From Cytidiella melzeri (Eukaryota > Basidiomycota > Agaricomycetes > Polyporales > Irpicaceae): DNA of 64,000 bases. Each line of letters opens with the position of its first letter. Position 1 is the first letter of the stretch. Both the position numbers and the translations under genes were made by a program. The stretch is from assembly GCA_022592445.1 (NCBI GenBank), contig JABYQR010000199.1, forward strand, positions 1 to 64,000, written 5' to 3'. Shown in pieces: positions 1-10,884 of the stretch. The notes beneath the pieces were generated by a model. That model was not told the origin of the DNA, made no database searches, and worked only from the letters and a program-made list of their open reading frames with translations.

Positions 1-259
1 GACGTCAAACCCTAGCTATGGGCTGAGCCATGTGCTTGTAGCCATGTGGTCTTTACTTAAGCTAAGTCACATGCCAGTGTGACGTAGTAGCAAGTAATGT
101 GACCGTGTGGAGCGTCTAAGCCACGTGATACGGGCGCTTAATAGACGTGCAAAGGAGTTTATGCAGAGAGAATTGAAACTATGTTGTAGCCCGGAGTTTT
201 ACAGATAAAAACAAGAGGTAAATTGCGAAAATTAAGGGTTAGTCAGGCCATCCATGACA
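1..259 (-). mobile_element. LTR family A, right end of a copy cut by the window edge (LTR-A1)
   Basis: This matches the end of the family-A LTRs at 38461-39215 and 55959-56714 and ends in the same CCATCCAYGACA terminus. It sits directly against copia copy 1 pol. Copia copy 2 is uninterrupted at the same point (near 43070), so this is an insertion into copia RT. The base run TAGTG after the LTR also occurs at the empty site in copy 2, so TAGTG is the predicted 5-bp target duplication. The other end lies outside the window, so solo LTR versus full element is unknown. Confidence 0.75.
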
Positions 260-3200
260 TAGTGAAGCCGCAAGTGTAAGTATGAGTCGCATAGAACTCA
301 TGCGCGCGACTGGAGCGAACAAGTCGTTTGCATAGTAATCAATACCATTACGCTGAGAGTATCCTTGCGCAACAAGTCTTGACTTGAGTTTAGTAACTTT
401 GCCATGTTCGTACTTAGTCTTGTAGACGAAGCGAGAACCAGTAATGTTGGCATTTGGCGGCGGAATACAGTATTCCCAAGTGCCGAGTTGTTCTATTGTA
501 TCAACCTCAAGTTTCATAGACTTAAACCAATCGTCTTTGAGAGGGTGATTAAGTACATCTTTGAAAGTGACAGGGTCACCGACGTCCTCAGCATAGTAAG
601 CGTTAAACTCAGTTAAGTAGAAAGCAATGTTAGTGTCTACTTCGTCGTAGTTTAGACCACGAGCTTTAAGCGATAGTTGAGGAGTTCTGTTGGAACGCCT
701 TGGACCAGTAGGGTCAGGCTCATCGATTTCCATTGGTTCTATGTGAGGGTTGTCCTCAAGTTGAAGTTGTTTTTCAGTAGTAAGTTTTTCGACATTTGGT
801 TCTTTCTCCCCTTCAATTCGTATTGTAGAGTCAACAAATTGCAAGTTACGTTCAACTCCGACACGTTGTCCGAAGTAAACATAGTGACCTTTAGAGTGTT
901 CAGCGAAGCCTATCCAGACTCCCCTTTTACCCTTAGATGCTAGTTTATTTGTGTGATATTTGTTGTATACGATGCACGGCTGACCGAAGACTTGAAGTCC
1001 ATCAAGGTTAGCATCAGTGCCATATCGCTTAAAGTAAGGAGTTTTGTAGCTAAGTATAGTACAAGGAGAACGATTGTACACATACATCGCGTATAATGCA
1101 GCGTACCACCATAGTCGATTTGGTAAAGATGCAGTATGCAGGTTTACTCGAATCAAGTTCATAATAGTTTGATGTACACGCTTAGCAACACCGTTTTGCT
1201 GAGGAGTATCATGTACAGTAAGACGTAGTATAGTTCCTTGAGTTTTTAAGTAAGCAGTCATAGCTTTACTGGTAAAGACACCGTCGTTATTGGCTTGAAG
1301 TAGCTTGACGCGAATCCCATATTGCGTCAAAAGTTCAGTAGAGAAAATGACCCATTGAGTATAGACGTCATCTTTAGTAACTAGTGGTGCAAGTACTAAC
1401 CATCTAGTAGCATCGTCGACGATAGTCAACCAGTATTTGTGTTTACCAGTAATCGACGCTGTGGGTAGAGGCCCAAAGATGTCAATATGAAAGTGATCTC
1501 CGAAAGCTTCAGCTAACGGTGAAGAACAAAGTTTAGGTACGGTATTGCGATGGATATTGTTAAGTAAACAATCCTCGCACGGAGTTTCAGTATGGTCAGT
1601 TATATGATCAGTAATGATTGACGAAGTTTGAAGTAGTTTCTTGATCATGAAGTAACTGAGATGACCGAGTTTTTTATGTAGTTCAAGTAGAGTAATGCCA
1701 GTTCTATGCACGCTTGCTAAAGAAGTCACTCGAGTTGATGATAGCGTGTATAAATCATTTGATTTTCTAACAACAGCCACACAAGTCAAGTTTGAGTCGT
1801 ATATAGTACAGATTCCATGATAGAACGTAAACCGATAATCAGAGTCCAATTTTCCAACGCTGATTAAAGTAAAAGGTAGAGTTGAGTTGAAGTAGACGTT
1901 CTTTAGCAATAGTTCAGTAAGCTTACCACTTTCCTGCTCCACCTCGAGTACCATGTCACCAGCGAGTTTCAAAACTAGTTGTTCTGAGTTGGCAACAGTC
2001 AGTACAATAGTTGGTACGGAGTGGACATTGAAAAGTAAGTCTCGATACGGCGTACAGTGTATAGTTGCGCCAGTATCAAGAATATGTATCGACTCGTCTG
2101 TCGACGAAGTCGCATACAGTGGAAGTAGAGTAGGAAAAGCAGTAGTAGTAAGTGAAGTACTCACGTGCATAGTGACGTCGGACTCAGAGAGAGCCAACAC
2201 CCACGCGCTCTGGTTGCGACGAGGAGTAGAGGTCGACGGACCAGCAACGGCGGGAGTAGTGACAACAGCGGCGGCAGTGGCAGCTTTGCCCTTGGCACCA
2301 GCAGCGACGGACTTCTGGGTGATACCCTTCCTCTTCATCGCCTCCTTGGACTTCTCTGTCCAGGGCAAAGGGCAAGTAGGCGTTGTGTGGCCTGTCTCGT
2401 TGCAGTTGTAACACTTCATCTTCGAAGTGTCATGAATGGACTTCTCCTTAGAGTAAGGAGCGGCGGCCGCACGAGCAGAGGAAGTGGCTTTCGCCGGACG
2501 TTCAACACGTTTGTCGACTGCTGGCGACGCGGCGGATGAACCACCAGCGGGCCTATCACGAGGACGAGGGTAGACGAACCCTTGGACCGAGAGCGGTCAA
2601 GTGGATGAGCAAGTCGCCAGCTATGGAAGTCGCGGCGGAGCTCAACGCTCAGGGAGATGGGGTTGTAGTCGTACTTCTCACCCGCAGGAGTACAAGAACG
2701 CACGCCAGCCTCGTAGCTAGCGCGAGTATGCGCATAGGCGGGAGGGATGATGCCGACGAGAGCGGAGTAGAAAATGTGCTGAGGGAATTTGATACCCTTA
2801 GACAAAATCTTTGAGTAGAGGTTGTGCGCATCATCAAGGAGTTTGTCCATTTCGTGGACAGGACGGCGGAGGGAGAATAGTTGGAAAATTTTGTTTGCGT
2901 CCGACATAGTGGAAGTTGGTTCGAAACGTTCGGAGAGTTTCTCCATGAGTCTGTGAGGCGCGGTCTCATTGAGATAGTTCGCCATCACGGAGTCCGCGAT
3001 GTGTCCCGCCAGGACGTTGAAGACGGCCCGTTGGACCTCTTGAGGGATGGTCAGACCACCCCTGTAGCTGTAGAAATCGACGATAGTCGACATCGCAGTA
3101 TTGACGCGGAATTTCCACATCGGCCAGGTATCGGGACCTGTGAGTTTGCCAACGTCTGCGAAGGCTTTGTGGACGTCGCTAAGCGACATAGTATACTCCA

Positions 3201-4533
3201 CATCGTGCTTTGGAGGCACAGAAAGGAGGGACGACACTGCTCGCGCAGAGTCAGTGGGGCCAGATGGCGAGGGGGACGGTGCACGACGGGCTCTGGACAG
3301 TTTGCCCCTTCGCCTTTCGTGCACCTCGTCGTCGTCCATAGGATTGTCGCTGTCATCTGACGATGGCTTAGTGGTGTGACGGCGAGCGAAGTCGTCGCGG
3401 AGAGTGTCAAATGGAGTGCGACGGCGATCAGAAGGGGGTGCTGAGACTCGTCGTGATGCTGTGTTGCGGGCAGTGGGATGGTCGGCAACAGCAGAGATAG
3501 TAGGGACATTGTCAGAAGGTGCAGCAGAAGGTGCAGGACCTGGGGTACCAGCGCGAGAAGCGGAAGACATTGTGATTTGTTGAGTAGGAGGAGTAGGAGC
3601 AGGAGGAGGAGTTGGAGTAGGAGTGAAGACTGGGGTACGTCTCCTGCGAGTTGACATGGATAGTCCAACAGAGACCGGATTTTTCCAACAATGTCACAAG
3701 TTTACAGCCTTAGGCGCCTATCTAGATCGCTTATTTTCCGGCTAGGAGTGTTACCGGACCTAACCCTAACCTGGGTCACGTGACATCCTGCCTTATTGAT
3801 CAATAGTCCAGACCCAAACCCTAGACTCAATCTGGAGTGGTTCCAGATCAACCTAGGCTATTGTTCTATTGTTCAACTTCCATTGATAGGGATTCCCCAG
3901 GGATTCCCCCAGGTCTTATTGTTCTATTGTCTTTCGACTATTGTCTTCTATCTATTGTTAGGGATTCCCCAGGGATTCCCCCAGTTTCTATTGTTCCTAT
4001 TCTATTGTTCTATTGTTCTATTGTTCCAGCTCTATTGTTCTACGTACCCTGGTCCTTGACAGTTACTCAGGTCCTTGACAGTTACCCTGATCCCTTATTG
4101 TTCTATTGTTCCTCCAGCCCCACAGTTACTCCAGTCCCTAGTGTGGGAACTGGTGCACAGACCACCCAGACACAGTATATATAGTACCCCTTACCCTCCC
4201 TGGTTCTGCATCTTGACCTCTTCGTCATTTGCACTGCCAGGTGAGTTACTCAATGTAACCTAGTATTAGTCTGATATTAACTTCGTCATTTGCACTGCCA
4301 GTATCCGGCCTCAGTGCCTGCTTGCCTGCTCATCATCGACTTTGACCTCGTTGTTGTCGTTGGAGATCCACCCCCTTCCTCTCTACTACACTCCCTTTTT
4401 AGGGTTATCAGCATAGCAGCAGTCGCTCCGCGACACGAGTGGTACGAGGGATAGTGCCTCGAAGAAAGTCGGTTTGGTGTCGTTCGCGCGTAGAACGACG
4501 AGGTTGAGGCTGATCAGTGGGATCAGAGCTCAT
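260..4533 (-). pseudogene. copia copy 1 gag-pol (frameshifted, interrupted)
   Basis: The start (ATG at 4533) and about 24 codons lie right of the inserted LTR-B. The reading frame resumes left of it at 3651. The Gag part has the UBN2-type region, then a zinc knuckle (CYNCNETGHTTPTC), an aspartic protease motif (LDTGA), a GAG-pre-integrase HHCC region (HKKLGH..CEDC), the integrase core and the first part of RT. A single-base deletion relative to copy 2 at about 2574 shifts the frame just before the zinc knuckle. From there one frame stays open for over 700 codons, to the LTR-A junction at 259. In the integrase core this copy reads QANND and GVAKR where copy 2 reads QADND and GVAER, so the second Asp and the Glu of the DDE triad are replaced by Asn and Lys. 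Confidence 0.85.
3652..4435 (+). mobile_element. Solo LTR, family B (LTR-B1), inside copia copy 1 gag
   Basis: The 784 bp start TGACATGGATAG and end CTCCGCGACA. The 5-bp duplication CGAGT flanks it exactly (3647-3651 and 4436-4440), and removing the insert restores the copia copy 2 arrangement. A TATA box (GTATATATAG, about 4175) sets the plus orientation. It contains many TATTGTTC-type short repeats. Downstream of the TATA box a GTGAGT...TATTAAC...AG intron-like segment (4241-4301) is flanked by a 21-bp direct repeat (4220-4240 and 4281-4301). A second copy lies at 48970-49712. Confidence 0.9.
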
Positions 4534-4589
4534 CAACTGGTGGGCAGTGAGTGCAGAGAGTAATGTGAGTGAGGTAAAGAGCTTATCCG

Positions 4590-4601
4590 GGGCTCATAAC
4601 C
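4590..4601 (-). other. Primer-binding site of copia copy 1
   Basis: Immediately inside the 5' LTR the minus strand reads GGTTATGAGCCC. This complements the anticodon loop and stem of fungal initiator tRNA-Met (GGGCUCAUAACC), not a tRNA 3' end. That is the half-tRNA priming arrangement known for Drosophila copia and yeast Ty5. Confidence 0.75.
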
Positions 4602-4771
4602 TGTTAGAAGGCTATGCAAGTAGAGGAAAGTGTTGAGAGAGTAAGACTGAGAGGGATCACACAGTGGGAGTTGGGGATCAAAAGTGCGTGTCGTTGCATT
4701 GATCAGAGTAAGTCATATATACGGTAACTACGGCGCTCGTACGTTAAGCGTCTAATTAATATAGTCGAACA
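4602..4771 (-). repeat. 5' LTR of copia copy 1
   Basis: The 170 bp start TGTTAGAAGGCT and end GTCGAACA as read on the plus strand. It is similar but not identical to the 171-bp LTRs of copy 2. Beyond it lies the tandem array, whose flank also appears at the copy 2 insertion site, so both copia elements entered the same repeat environment. Confidence 0.9.
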
Positions 4772-7435
4772 GTTTGGTTGCAGGAAAACAAGCCATACAT
4801 TGATGAGGGTAGTCACCAATGGTGGCAAGGAGCTTCATATATCATATCATGAATGTTGTGCAGTGTTCACTGCTGATGACAGAATATTGCTTGCTTAAGA
4901 AATGAAGGGCTTGATATCCTGTTGAGGTATGAACTGCCTCATCTCCATTCAAACTGCCACAAGCTGTGTTCTGATTGTAACTCCTGCTTATAGAGCCACT
5001 AGTGGTTGTGAAACTGTGTGAAAGAATCAAAGGCAGTGCTCTGTGGTGATGCAACCATGTCCTGTTGATGTCTGAACTGCCTCAGCCCCACTAGAACTGC
5101 CTGATGTATGAACTGCCTCATCTCCATTAAAACTGCCACAGGCTGTGTTCTGATTGTAACTCCTGCTTATAGAGAAACTAGTGGTTGTGAAACTTTGTGG
5201 AACAATCAAATGCAGGGCTTGCTGCAGATGCAACTATGTCCTGTTGATGTCTGAATTGCCTCAGCCCCACTAGAATTGCCACAGGCTGTGCTCTGATTGT
5301 AACTCCTCCTTAGAGAACAACTAATGGATGTGAAATTTAATGGACCAATTGAATGCAGCACTGGCTGCTGATGAAGCCATGTCTAGCTGATGTCTGCATT
5401 GCCTCACCCCCATCAGAGCTGCCACAGGCTATGTTCTGATTGTAACTCCTGCTTATAGAGCAACTGGTGGTTGTGAAACTGTATGGAAGAATCAAAGGCG
5501 GTGCTCTATGGTGATGCAACCACAGCCTGTTGATGTCTGGACTGCCTCAGCCCCATCAGAACTGCAACAGGCTATGTTCTGATTGTGACTCTGGCTCAGG
5601 AAGCAACTAATGTTTGTGAAACTTTATGTAACTATCAGTTGCAGTGCCTACTGCTGATGCAACACAAAAACCATGTGCTCTCCATATACAGGAGTGGGAA
5701 ACATCTTGTTAAGGTCAAATGATTCACTTGTGTCCTGTTGTTGTCTGAACTGCCTCATCCTCATTAGTGCTGCCACAGGCAGTGTTCTGATGTTGAATTT
5801 TGCTCAGCAAGCAACTGATATTTGTGAAACTTTGTGTAACTATCAGTTGCAGTGCCCTCTGCTGACACAACTAAAACAAATCATGTGCCCCTAATATATA
5901 GGAGTTGGAGATGTCTTGTTAAGCTCAACTTCCAAAAGAAGTTAAACATGTTCTGTTGATGTCCAGAACTGCCTCATCGTCATTAGCACTGCCACAGGCT
6001 GTGTTCTGATTGTGACTCTTGCTCAAGAAGCTATTAATGTTTGTGAGAATTTATGTAACAATCAGCTGCAGTGCCTCCTGCTGATGCAACAAAAAAAAGC
6101 CATGTGCTCCCAAAATATAGGAGTTGGAAAAGACTTGTTACATCAACTTCCAAAAACATCAAGATGTGTAATGTTGTTGTCTAAACTGCCTCATTCTCAT
6201 TGGCACTGCCATGGACAGTGTTCTGATGAAAACCCTTGCTCAGAAAACAAATAATGTTTGTAAAACTTTGTGTAACAAACAGTTGCAGCGCTCCCTGCTG
6301 ACGCAACACAAAAAGCCATGTGCTCTCTATATGCTGAAGTTGGAAATGTCTTGTTAAGGTCAACTGATTTACATGTGTGCTATTGATGTCTCAACTGCAT
6401 CATCCTCATCAGCACTGCTACAGACTGTGTTCTGATGTTGAATTGTGCTCAGAAAGCAACTAATGTTTGTGAAACTTTATGTAACTATCAGTTGCAGTGC
6501 CCCCTGCTGATGCAACAAACAAAACCATGTGATCTCAATATATAGGAGTTGGAAATGTCTTGTTAGCATAACTTCCAGAAGAGGTTAAATGTGTAACAGT
6601 TAAGGTTACACTCACCAGATAAGTATTTAACTTGAGGGGGAGATAGAGATATAGAGAGTAAGAGGTGTGGTGAGCAAAGTACTGGAGAGTACAAGGTAGT
6701 CCTTTATCAACAGAGTGGATAAGACTGAGGGGATATGCCCTCAGGAGTGCCTTTATATATACATAAAGGGGAGGACCCCAGGTACTACCCTAAGACCCCT
6801 AATACCTACATGAGTAAGCGAAGTAATCTACCTTACTAAGCATGCCCTATGCCCTAGTGGTGCCACTTCAATAATCAACCAATAGCAATTGTCCCCATGA
6901 CCTGACCCCATGACCCAGCTCCAAGGCTAGACTTGTTCTAGCTTGTTCTAAGCCAAGGCTAGACTTTTCCAGAAGGTTCTAAGAACTATGACATCATCTA
7001 ATGGAATGTTCTATACTATGACATCATAGCTCCAGCATGTTCCACAAGGTTCCAGAGAGTTCCATCATGTGATACACAGATAAGGAAAGGAGCGCATCAG
7101 CGCATCAATTGATAGGCACTGAGAATAAGCGCTGGAATAAGCGCCTAATAAGCGCCAGATGAGCGCTGGATAAGCGCCTAAATAGATGCCGGATAAGCAC
7201 TGGATAAGCACCTGATAAGCGCTTAAATATTCCCAATAATACCGTTGCCTGGTAAGGCAAGTCTTGTAGAAACATTGAAAATCTGTGACAAAATGTGTCC
7301 TGTTGTTGTCTGAACTGCCTCATTGTCACTGGCACTGCGACATGCTGTGTTCTGATGGTCTCAGGGAGCGACTGATGTTTGTGAAACTCTGTGAAACAAT
7401 CAGCTGCAGTGCCCACTGATTTTGAACTGTAAAGA
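4772..7435 (+). repeat. Degenerate tandem array of about 143-bp and 210-bp units (interrupted by LTR-C at 6592-7290)
   Basis: Units recur with the marker TGTCTGAACTGCCTC at about 4926, 5069, 5108, 5248, 5394, 5537, 5743, 5959, 6177, 6388 and 7312. The early units are about 143 bp. The later ones are about 210 bp and add a segment with CCATGTGCTC, a TATA-like stretch and GTTGGAAATGTCTTGTTA. Each unit also has a CTGTGTTCTGATTGTAACTCC core. Minus-strand readings of 60-70 codons recur (motif SYNQNTACGSFNGDEAV), but the period is not a multiple of three and I do not call them genes. Three more units lie at 46823-47440 in the same orientation, beside copia copy 2. Function unknown. Confidence 0.8.
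6592..7290. mobile_element. Solo LTR, family C (LTR-C1), inserted in the tandem array
   Basis: The 699 bp start TGTAACAG and end CTGTGACA, flanked by the 5-bp duplication AAATG (6587-6591 and 7291-7295). The array continues across the empty site. It has a near-palindromic TATA region (TTTATATATACATAAAGG at about 6754), so I cannot assign the transcription strand with confidence. It also has a run of short AAGCGC-type repeats near 7120-7230. Fragments of the same LTR lie at 49713-49980, 50144-51045 and 58614-58821. Confidence 0.85.
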
Positions 7436-8093
7436 GAGTTGAACAGGATTAATGTAACACCAGGCTGTGCATGTAAGTATCATGCTGGTAGTCCTTCTAC
7501 AACTCTTGATTATCCACCAACACTACCTCATTGCTGTGGTGCAGTTGAATTCAGATTTTGGGCTGGAGGTAGTTGTAGATATGTGTGGCAAAAAGCCATA
7601 GATACAGGGCTGATGCAACCGCAAAGGGGGAGGTGAAACAAACACAGACATTGGACAAGAGATCAAGAGGCATGGCAACAACAGGTAAGCATCAGTCCAG
7701 GAGCTATATTAAGATGATTTCTAATTTTTTATATTGTTGCACCAGCACTGCACATCAACTACAAGATATATTAAAGCCACCTGCCACCATTCTCACAGCC
7801 CAGCACACATTTATTTCCCCTCCACCTCTTTTCATTGCTTCAGTGCTGGCCAGTAAGTGCTTTGCTGTTTGCTTTGAATCAATGTACTGAGATTGCTCAT
7901 ATAGCTGGCTATCTTGCATCACCGTCCAAACACCCTTTGACAAACCTCCATAGTTCCAGTTCTCGTTGTTGCTTCCAGCGCTGGTTGGTGAGTACATTGT
8001 TGTTTGTGTTGCACTTGCCTTGGTGTACTGTACTAAGACTACTCTCACATCTAGCTGACTTTATATCCACCTGCAACATCCTATCATCACATC
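7436..8093 (+). promoter_or_regulatory. Leader and promoter region of the secreted-protein gene, with repeated splice-donor-like units
   Basis: No coding frame is convincing here. The stretch has repeated blocks of the form CAGYGCTGG followed by GTRAGTRC (about 7845 and 7980), which look like duplicated exon ends with 5' splice donors in a spliced 5' UTR. Matching blocks occur in reverse orientation upstream of the second paralogue (40744-41340), including the segment TATATTGTTGCACCAGCACT. The regulatory region was therefore duplicated together with the gene. Confidence 0.5.
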
Positions 8094-8606
8094 ATGCGGT
8101 TCTCAACCTCTCTCGCTGTACTTGCCACCATGTTGGCCAGTGCACCCCACATAGTCACTGTGTCTGCCATTCCATACTGCAGTACAGAGTCCCAGTATTC
8201 TGCATCCTCCAACAAGCACAACTACAAACTGGCAAGCCGGAGCACAGGCCCAGGCAACTGTCTCAGCCCGCATCTTGCAGTTCGAGGTCAAACTATAGAT
8301 GGGCTTAGCGCACGGGGCGAATCTCCTGATGAGAAAGATCGCCAGTACAGAGCAGGGGTGCACTATGAGTTCCATTCGCGATTATCATGGGAGGAGTTTG
8401 ATAAGCTATGGGACAACGTCGCGGTATTCCGGGAGCGAGGGGTCGGGCGTGAGTTTTTGGACAAAGAACAGAAAAGGATGTGGGACCTGATGGATCACAT
8501 TCCGGACCTCAAAAAGTTGGGGTACCAGGTTACTGACCCAACGGACAGTTCTTCGTATTCTGAACTTCTAGCGCATCTGCACGCGCGAGGCGTGATTAGC
8601 ATCTGA
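8094..8606 (+). CDS. Small secreted protein, paralogue 1
   Basis: A single-exon frame of 170 codons. The first 25 residues form a clear secretion signal (MRFSTSLAVLATML..., cleavage predicted after VSA). The mature start IPYCS and a following block with NYKLASRSTGPGNC are shared with the 178-residue protein at 40207-40743. That protein has the same signal length and a matching IPYCSAE start. The carboxy halves diverge. I recognise no catalytic domain or repeat. The stop lies only about 45 bp left of the helicase/DUF6589 element, so the true 3' end may have been altered by that insertion. It is likely an extracellular protein of unknown role. Small secreted proteins in repeat-rich fungal regions are often called candidate effectors, but nothing in the sequence shows that function. 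Confidence 0.7.
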   Translation: MRFSTSLAVLATMLASAPHIVTVSAIPYCSTESQYSASSNKHNYKLASRSTGPGNCLSPHLAVRGQTIDGLSARGESPDEKDRQYRAGVHYEFHSRLSWEEFDKLWDNVAVFRERGVGREFLDKEQKRMWDLMDHIPDLKKLGYQVTDPTDSSSYSELLAHLHARGVISI

Positions 8607-8650
8607 GGTTGCCGGCCCGGGGTAGTCTCAGATTTGAAGTGACAGTGTTT

Positions 8651-8673
8651 GGCACAGTCCCCCCGTGGGAACG
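8651..8673 (+). repeat. Left terminal inverted repeat
   Basis: It begins GGCACAGTCCCCCC and ends GGGAACG, and is a perfect 23-bp inverted match to 14800-14822. Confidence 0.8.
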
Positions 8674-8828
8674 AATGAGCATGAAAATTTCGCGGCCAGC
8701 CTCGGCAAACGCGCCCACGTGATGAGGCGCTTCGCATATCGCTCCGTCGACGACCTCGTTTGTACGACCTCCTCGCGACGACGCACTTCGTCTCCGTACG
8801 CTCTATTAATCAAACAGTACAGTCCGCT

Positions 8829-10884
8829 ATGTCGATGGATGAGGAACCGGCTGTCAACAGCAAGGAGTGGCTGGCCAAGCTGCTGCGCGAGAAATGTGGG
8901 TACAAGGAGTTGCACGACTACCAGCTCCAACACGGCCTCGATCTCATCAACGGACGCGACCTCGTGCTTGTCGTACGGCCTGGAGGAGGGAAGACAACAA
9001 TTATGCTTGCGCCGCTGCTCGCAGCGCAGGCCAGGGGAGAGGATGGAATAGCACTGATTGTTGTACCAACGAAACTGCTTTCGGAGCAATTGGTACGTTG
9101 ATGTACTTGACTCTCGCGCGAGTAACTCATTTACATTCACTTAGGCAGGGGTAGCTTCGACGCGAGGTCTTCACGCGCTTGCTATCAACGAGGACACTGT
9201 CCGTGACACCGACTTGTTCAAGGACTTGGCAACCAATGGAGGGATTCGCGTAGGCGTCATGAGCCCACAAATGCTCCGCGGTCAGAGGATGTCGCGTTTC
9301 CTCGCGTCAGTGGAACAGAAGGAGGCCGTCCGGTGGATGATGGTCGACGAGGCGCATCTGACATGCGAAGACAGCGGCGGCTGGCGCACCGCCTATACGG
9401 AGATCAAGTTCATGCGCGCGAGACTCTTTTCGAGGACCGTATGGGCTGCGTTTACTGGGACGTCGACCCCTCAAGAGGCGCTACGCATGGCCAGGCATCT
9501 TGGGTTCAAACCGGGACACTACATCAATGCACGATACTCAGTCGACATTCCCTCTATCAAATACATCACGCGCTTCATGGCCTATCCTCACTCTGGTGAT
9601 CAGTTCTTTGACCTTGCTTTTCTCATCCCGCAACACATGACATCACCCGACGACATTCCGCGTACCTTCGTTTTCTGTGACACTATCGAGATGGGCTCGC
9701 GCATCATGACATTTCTCGACAATCTCATTCCTCCGTCAGTGCCCCGGCGCGGGGAAGTCATTAAGTCATATAACTCGCTCATGCCGGTTGACTACCGCCA
9801 GCACTTTATCAGGGATATCACTGATGGGACGACGCTACGGATTGGTGTATGCACGGACACCTGTACGTACGGTCTCGACGTTCCGTGTATACGTCGTGTT
9901 GTCATCTACGGCCTATGTGATGACTTCAATACGGAGAAGCAGCGGCTATGTCGTGCCGGGCGTGACGGGCTTCCCGCAGTTGCTTATTCAATTGTGCCAG
10001 AGTGGGTTCGAGAGTTGCCAGAGGAAGAGGTTACTACTGCACAGGCCAAGGAGAATGCTGCGAGACGAGTGAAGCTATCCGACGTAGTACGTCAGTGGCA
10101 TAACCCTACACGAGACCTTTGTCCTCGGGCCATTGACTGCAGACACAACGAGCAGGACCTCGACGCTGCGTCACGGTTGCAGCCAATATCATGCTGTTCG
10201 TTGCACGACCCTGAGCCTGAACACAGCAGCGACCAGAAGGCCATTGAGCACTGGGTTGCACGAACACACACCAAAAATCGCAATGACCTGCAGAAACAAC
10301 CCGCTCCTCGCTCAGACGGGACACACAGAGCATTGGAGCCTCAGATGGTGAAGTCGTTGACGCGCATGCTGATGGAATGGCGAGGTGCAACATGGACCAA
10401 TCTCCGCGGCGACACTCTCAACAAAACCTGCGAGCATTTCTTATCAACAACAAGTCTCATTCGGATCGCTGAAAAGGCGCATGTGTGCACAACAGTCCAG
10501 CGACTTGAGCAGGTCATTGGAGTTCTGGGATGGAAATATTTGGACCAATGCGGCGAGGATCTTGTAGCATTTTTGGCCAAAGTCATGGAAGGGTTCGACG
10601 CGATCTTCGATGCTCGTATAGCCACTGGGGAGGACGACCAATCCAGCGATATTGTTGGTGAAGATTGGGAGCTGAACACAATGAACGTAGACTCAAATGA
10701 CAACCCAAGTCAAACACAAGGTATATCTGTCACTGATGTGACAAACACTGTGGCAAGGGAACAGGGTGCACCTCGATTACGACTGATATTTTCTGCAAAA
10801 CGTGCAGTGGTACATGATGAAGAGATGGAGATGGTAGCCAAGCGTATCAAGGTAGAGAAAGAAAATTGTACAGCGGCTCTGTAA
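8829..10884 (+). CDS. RecQ-like superfamily 2 DNA helicase
   Basis: Two exons, 8829-9092 and 9145-10884, are split by a 52-bp GT-AG intron, giving about 667 residues. The helicase motifs run in order: a Q-motif-like HDYQLQH near residue 30, Walker A RPGGGKT (50-56), DEAH box (156-159), FTGTS in place of the usual SAT motif (about 191-195), and motif VI QRLCRAGRDG (354-363), which is RecQ-like. The last 290 residues have no RQC or HRDC domain that I recognise and end in a basic stretch. In cellular terms it would unwind DNA with ATP. Here its position inside inverted repeats suggests a role in moving the element. The start was chosen as the MSMDEEP methionine, which gives the shortest leader after the repeat. 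Its 3' end overlaps the 3' end of the facing DUF6589 gene by 38 bp. Confidence 0.85.

Larger units (their letters stand above)
260..4771 (-). mobile_element. Ty1/copia retrotransposon, copy 1 (5' part, broken and nested)
   Basis: The order on the minus strand is 5' LTR (4602-4771), primer-binding site, gag, protease, integrase and the start of reverse transcriptase, as in the copia group. It is closely similar to the full element at 41629-46817. The rest of RT, RNase H and the 3' LTR lie left of the window, beyond an LTR-A insertion. A solo family-B LTR (3652-4435) interrupts gag near its start. A one-base loss relative to copy 2 near 2574 breaks gag from pol. Two integrase catalytic positions are also substituted, so this copy is dead on several counts. 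Confidence 0.9.

Noticed and set aside
4842..7416. Series of 60-100-codon minus-strand frames in the array
   Set aside because: They recur because the repeat unit lacks stops in some frames. The unit length is not a multiple of three and the frames drift.
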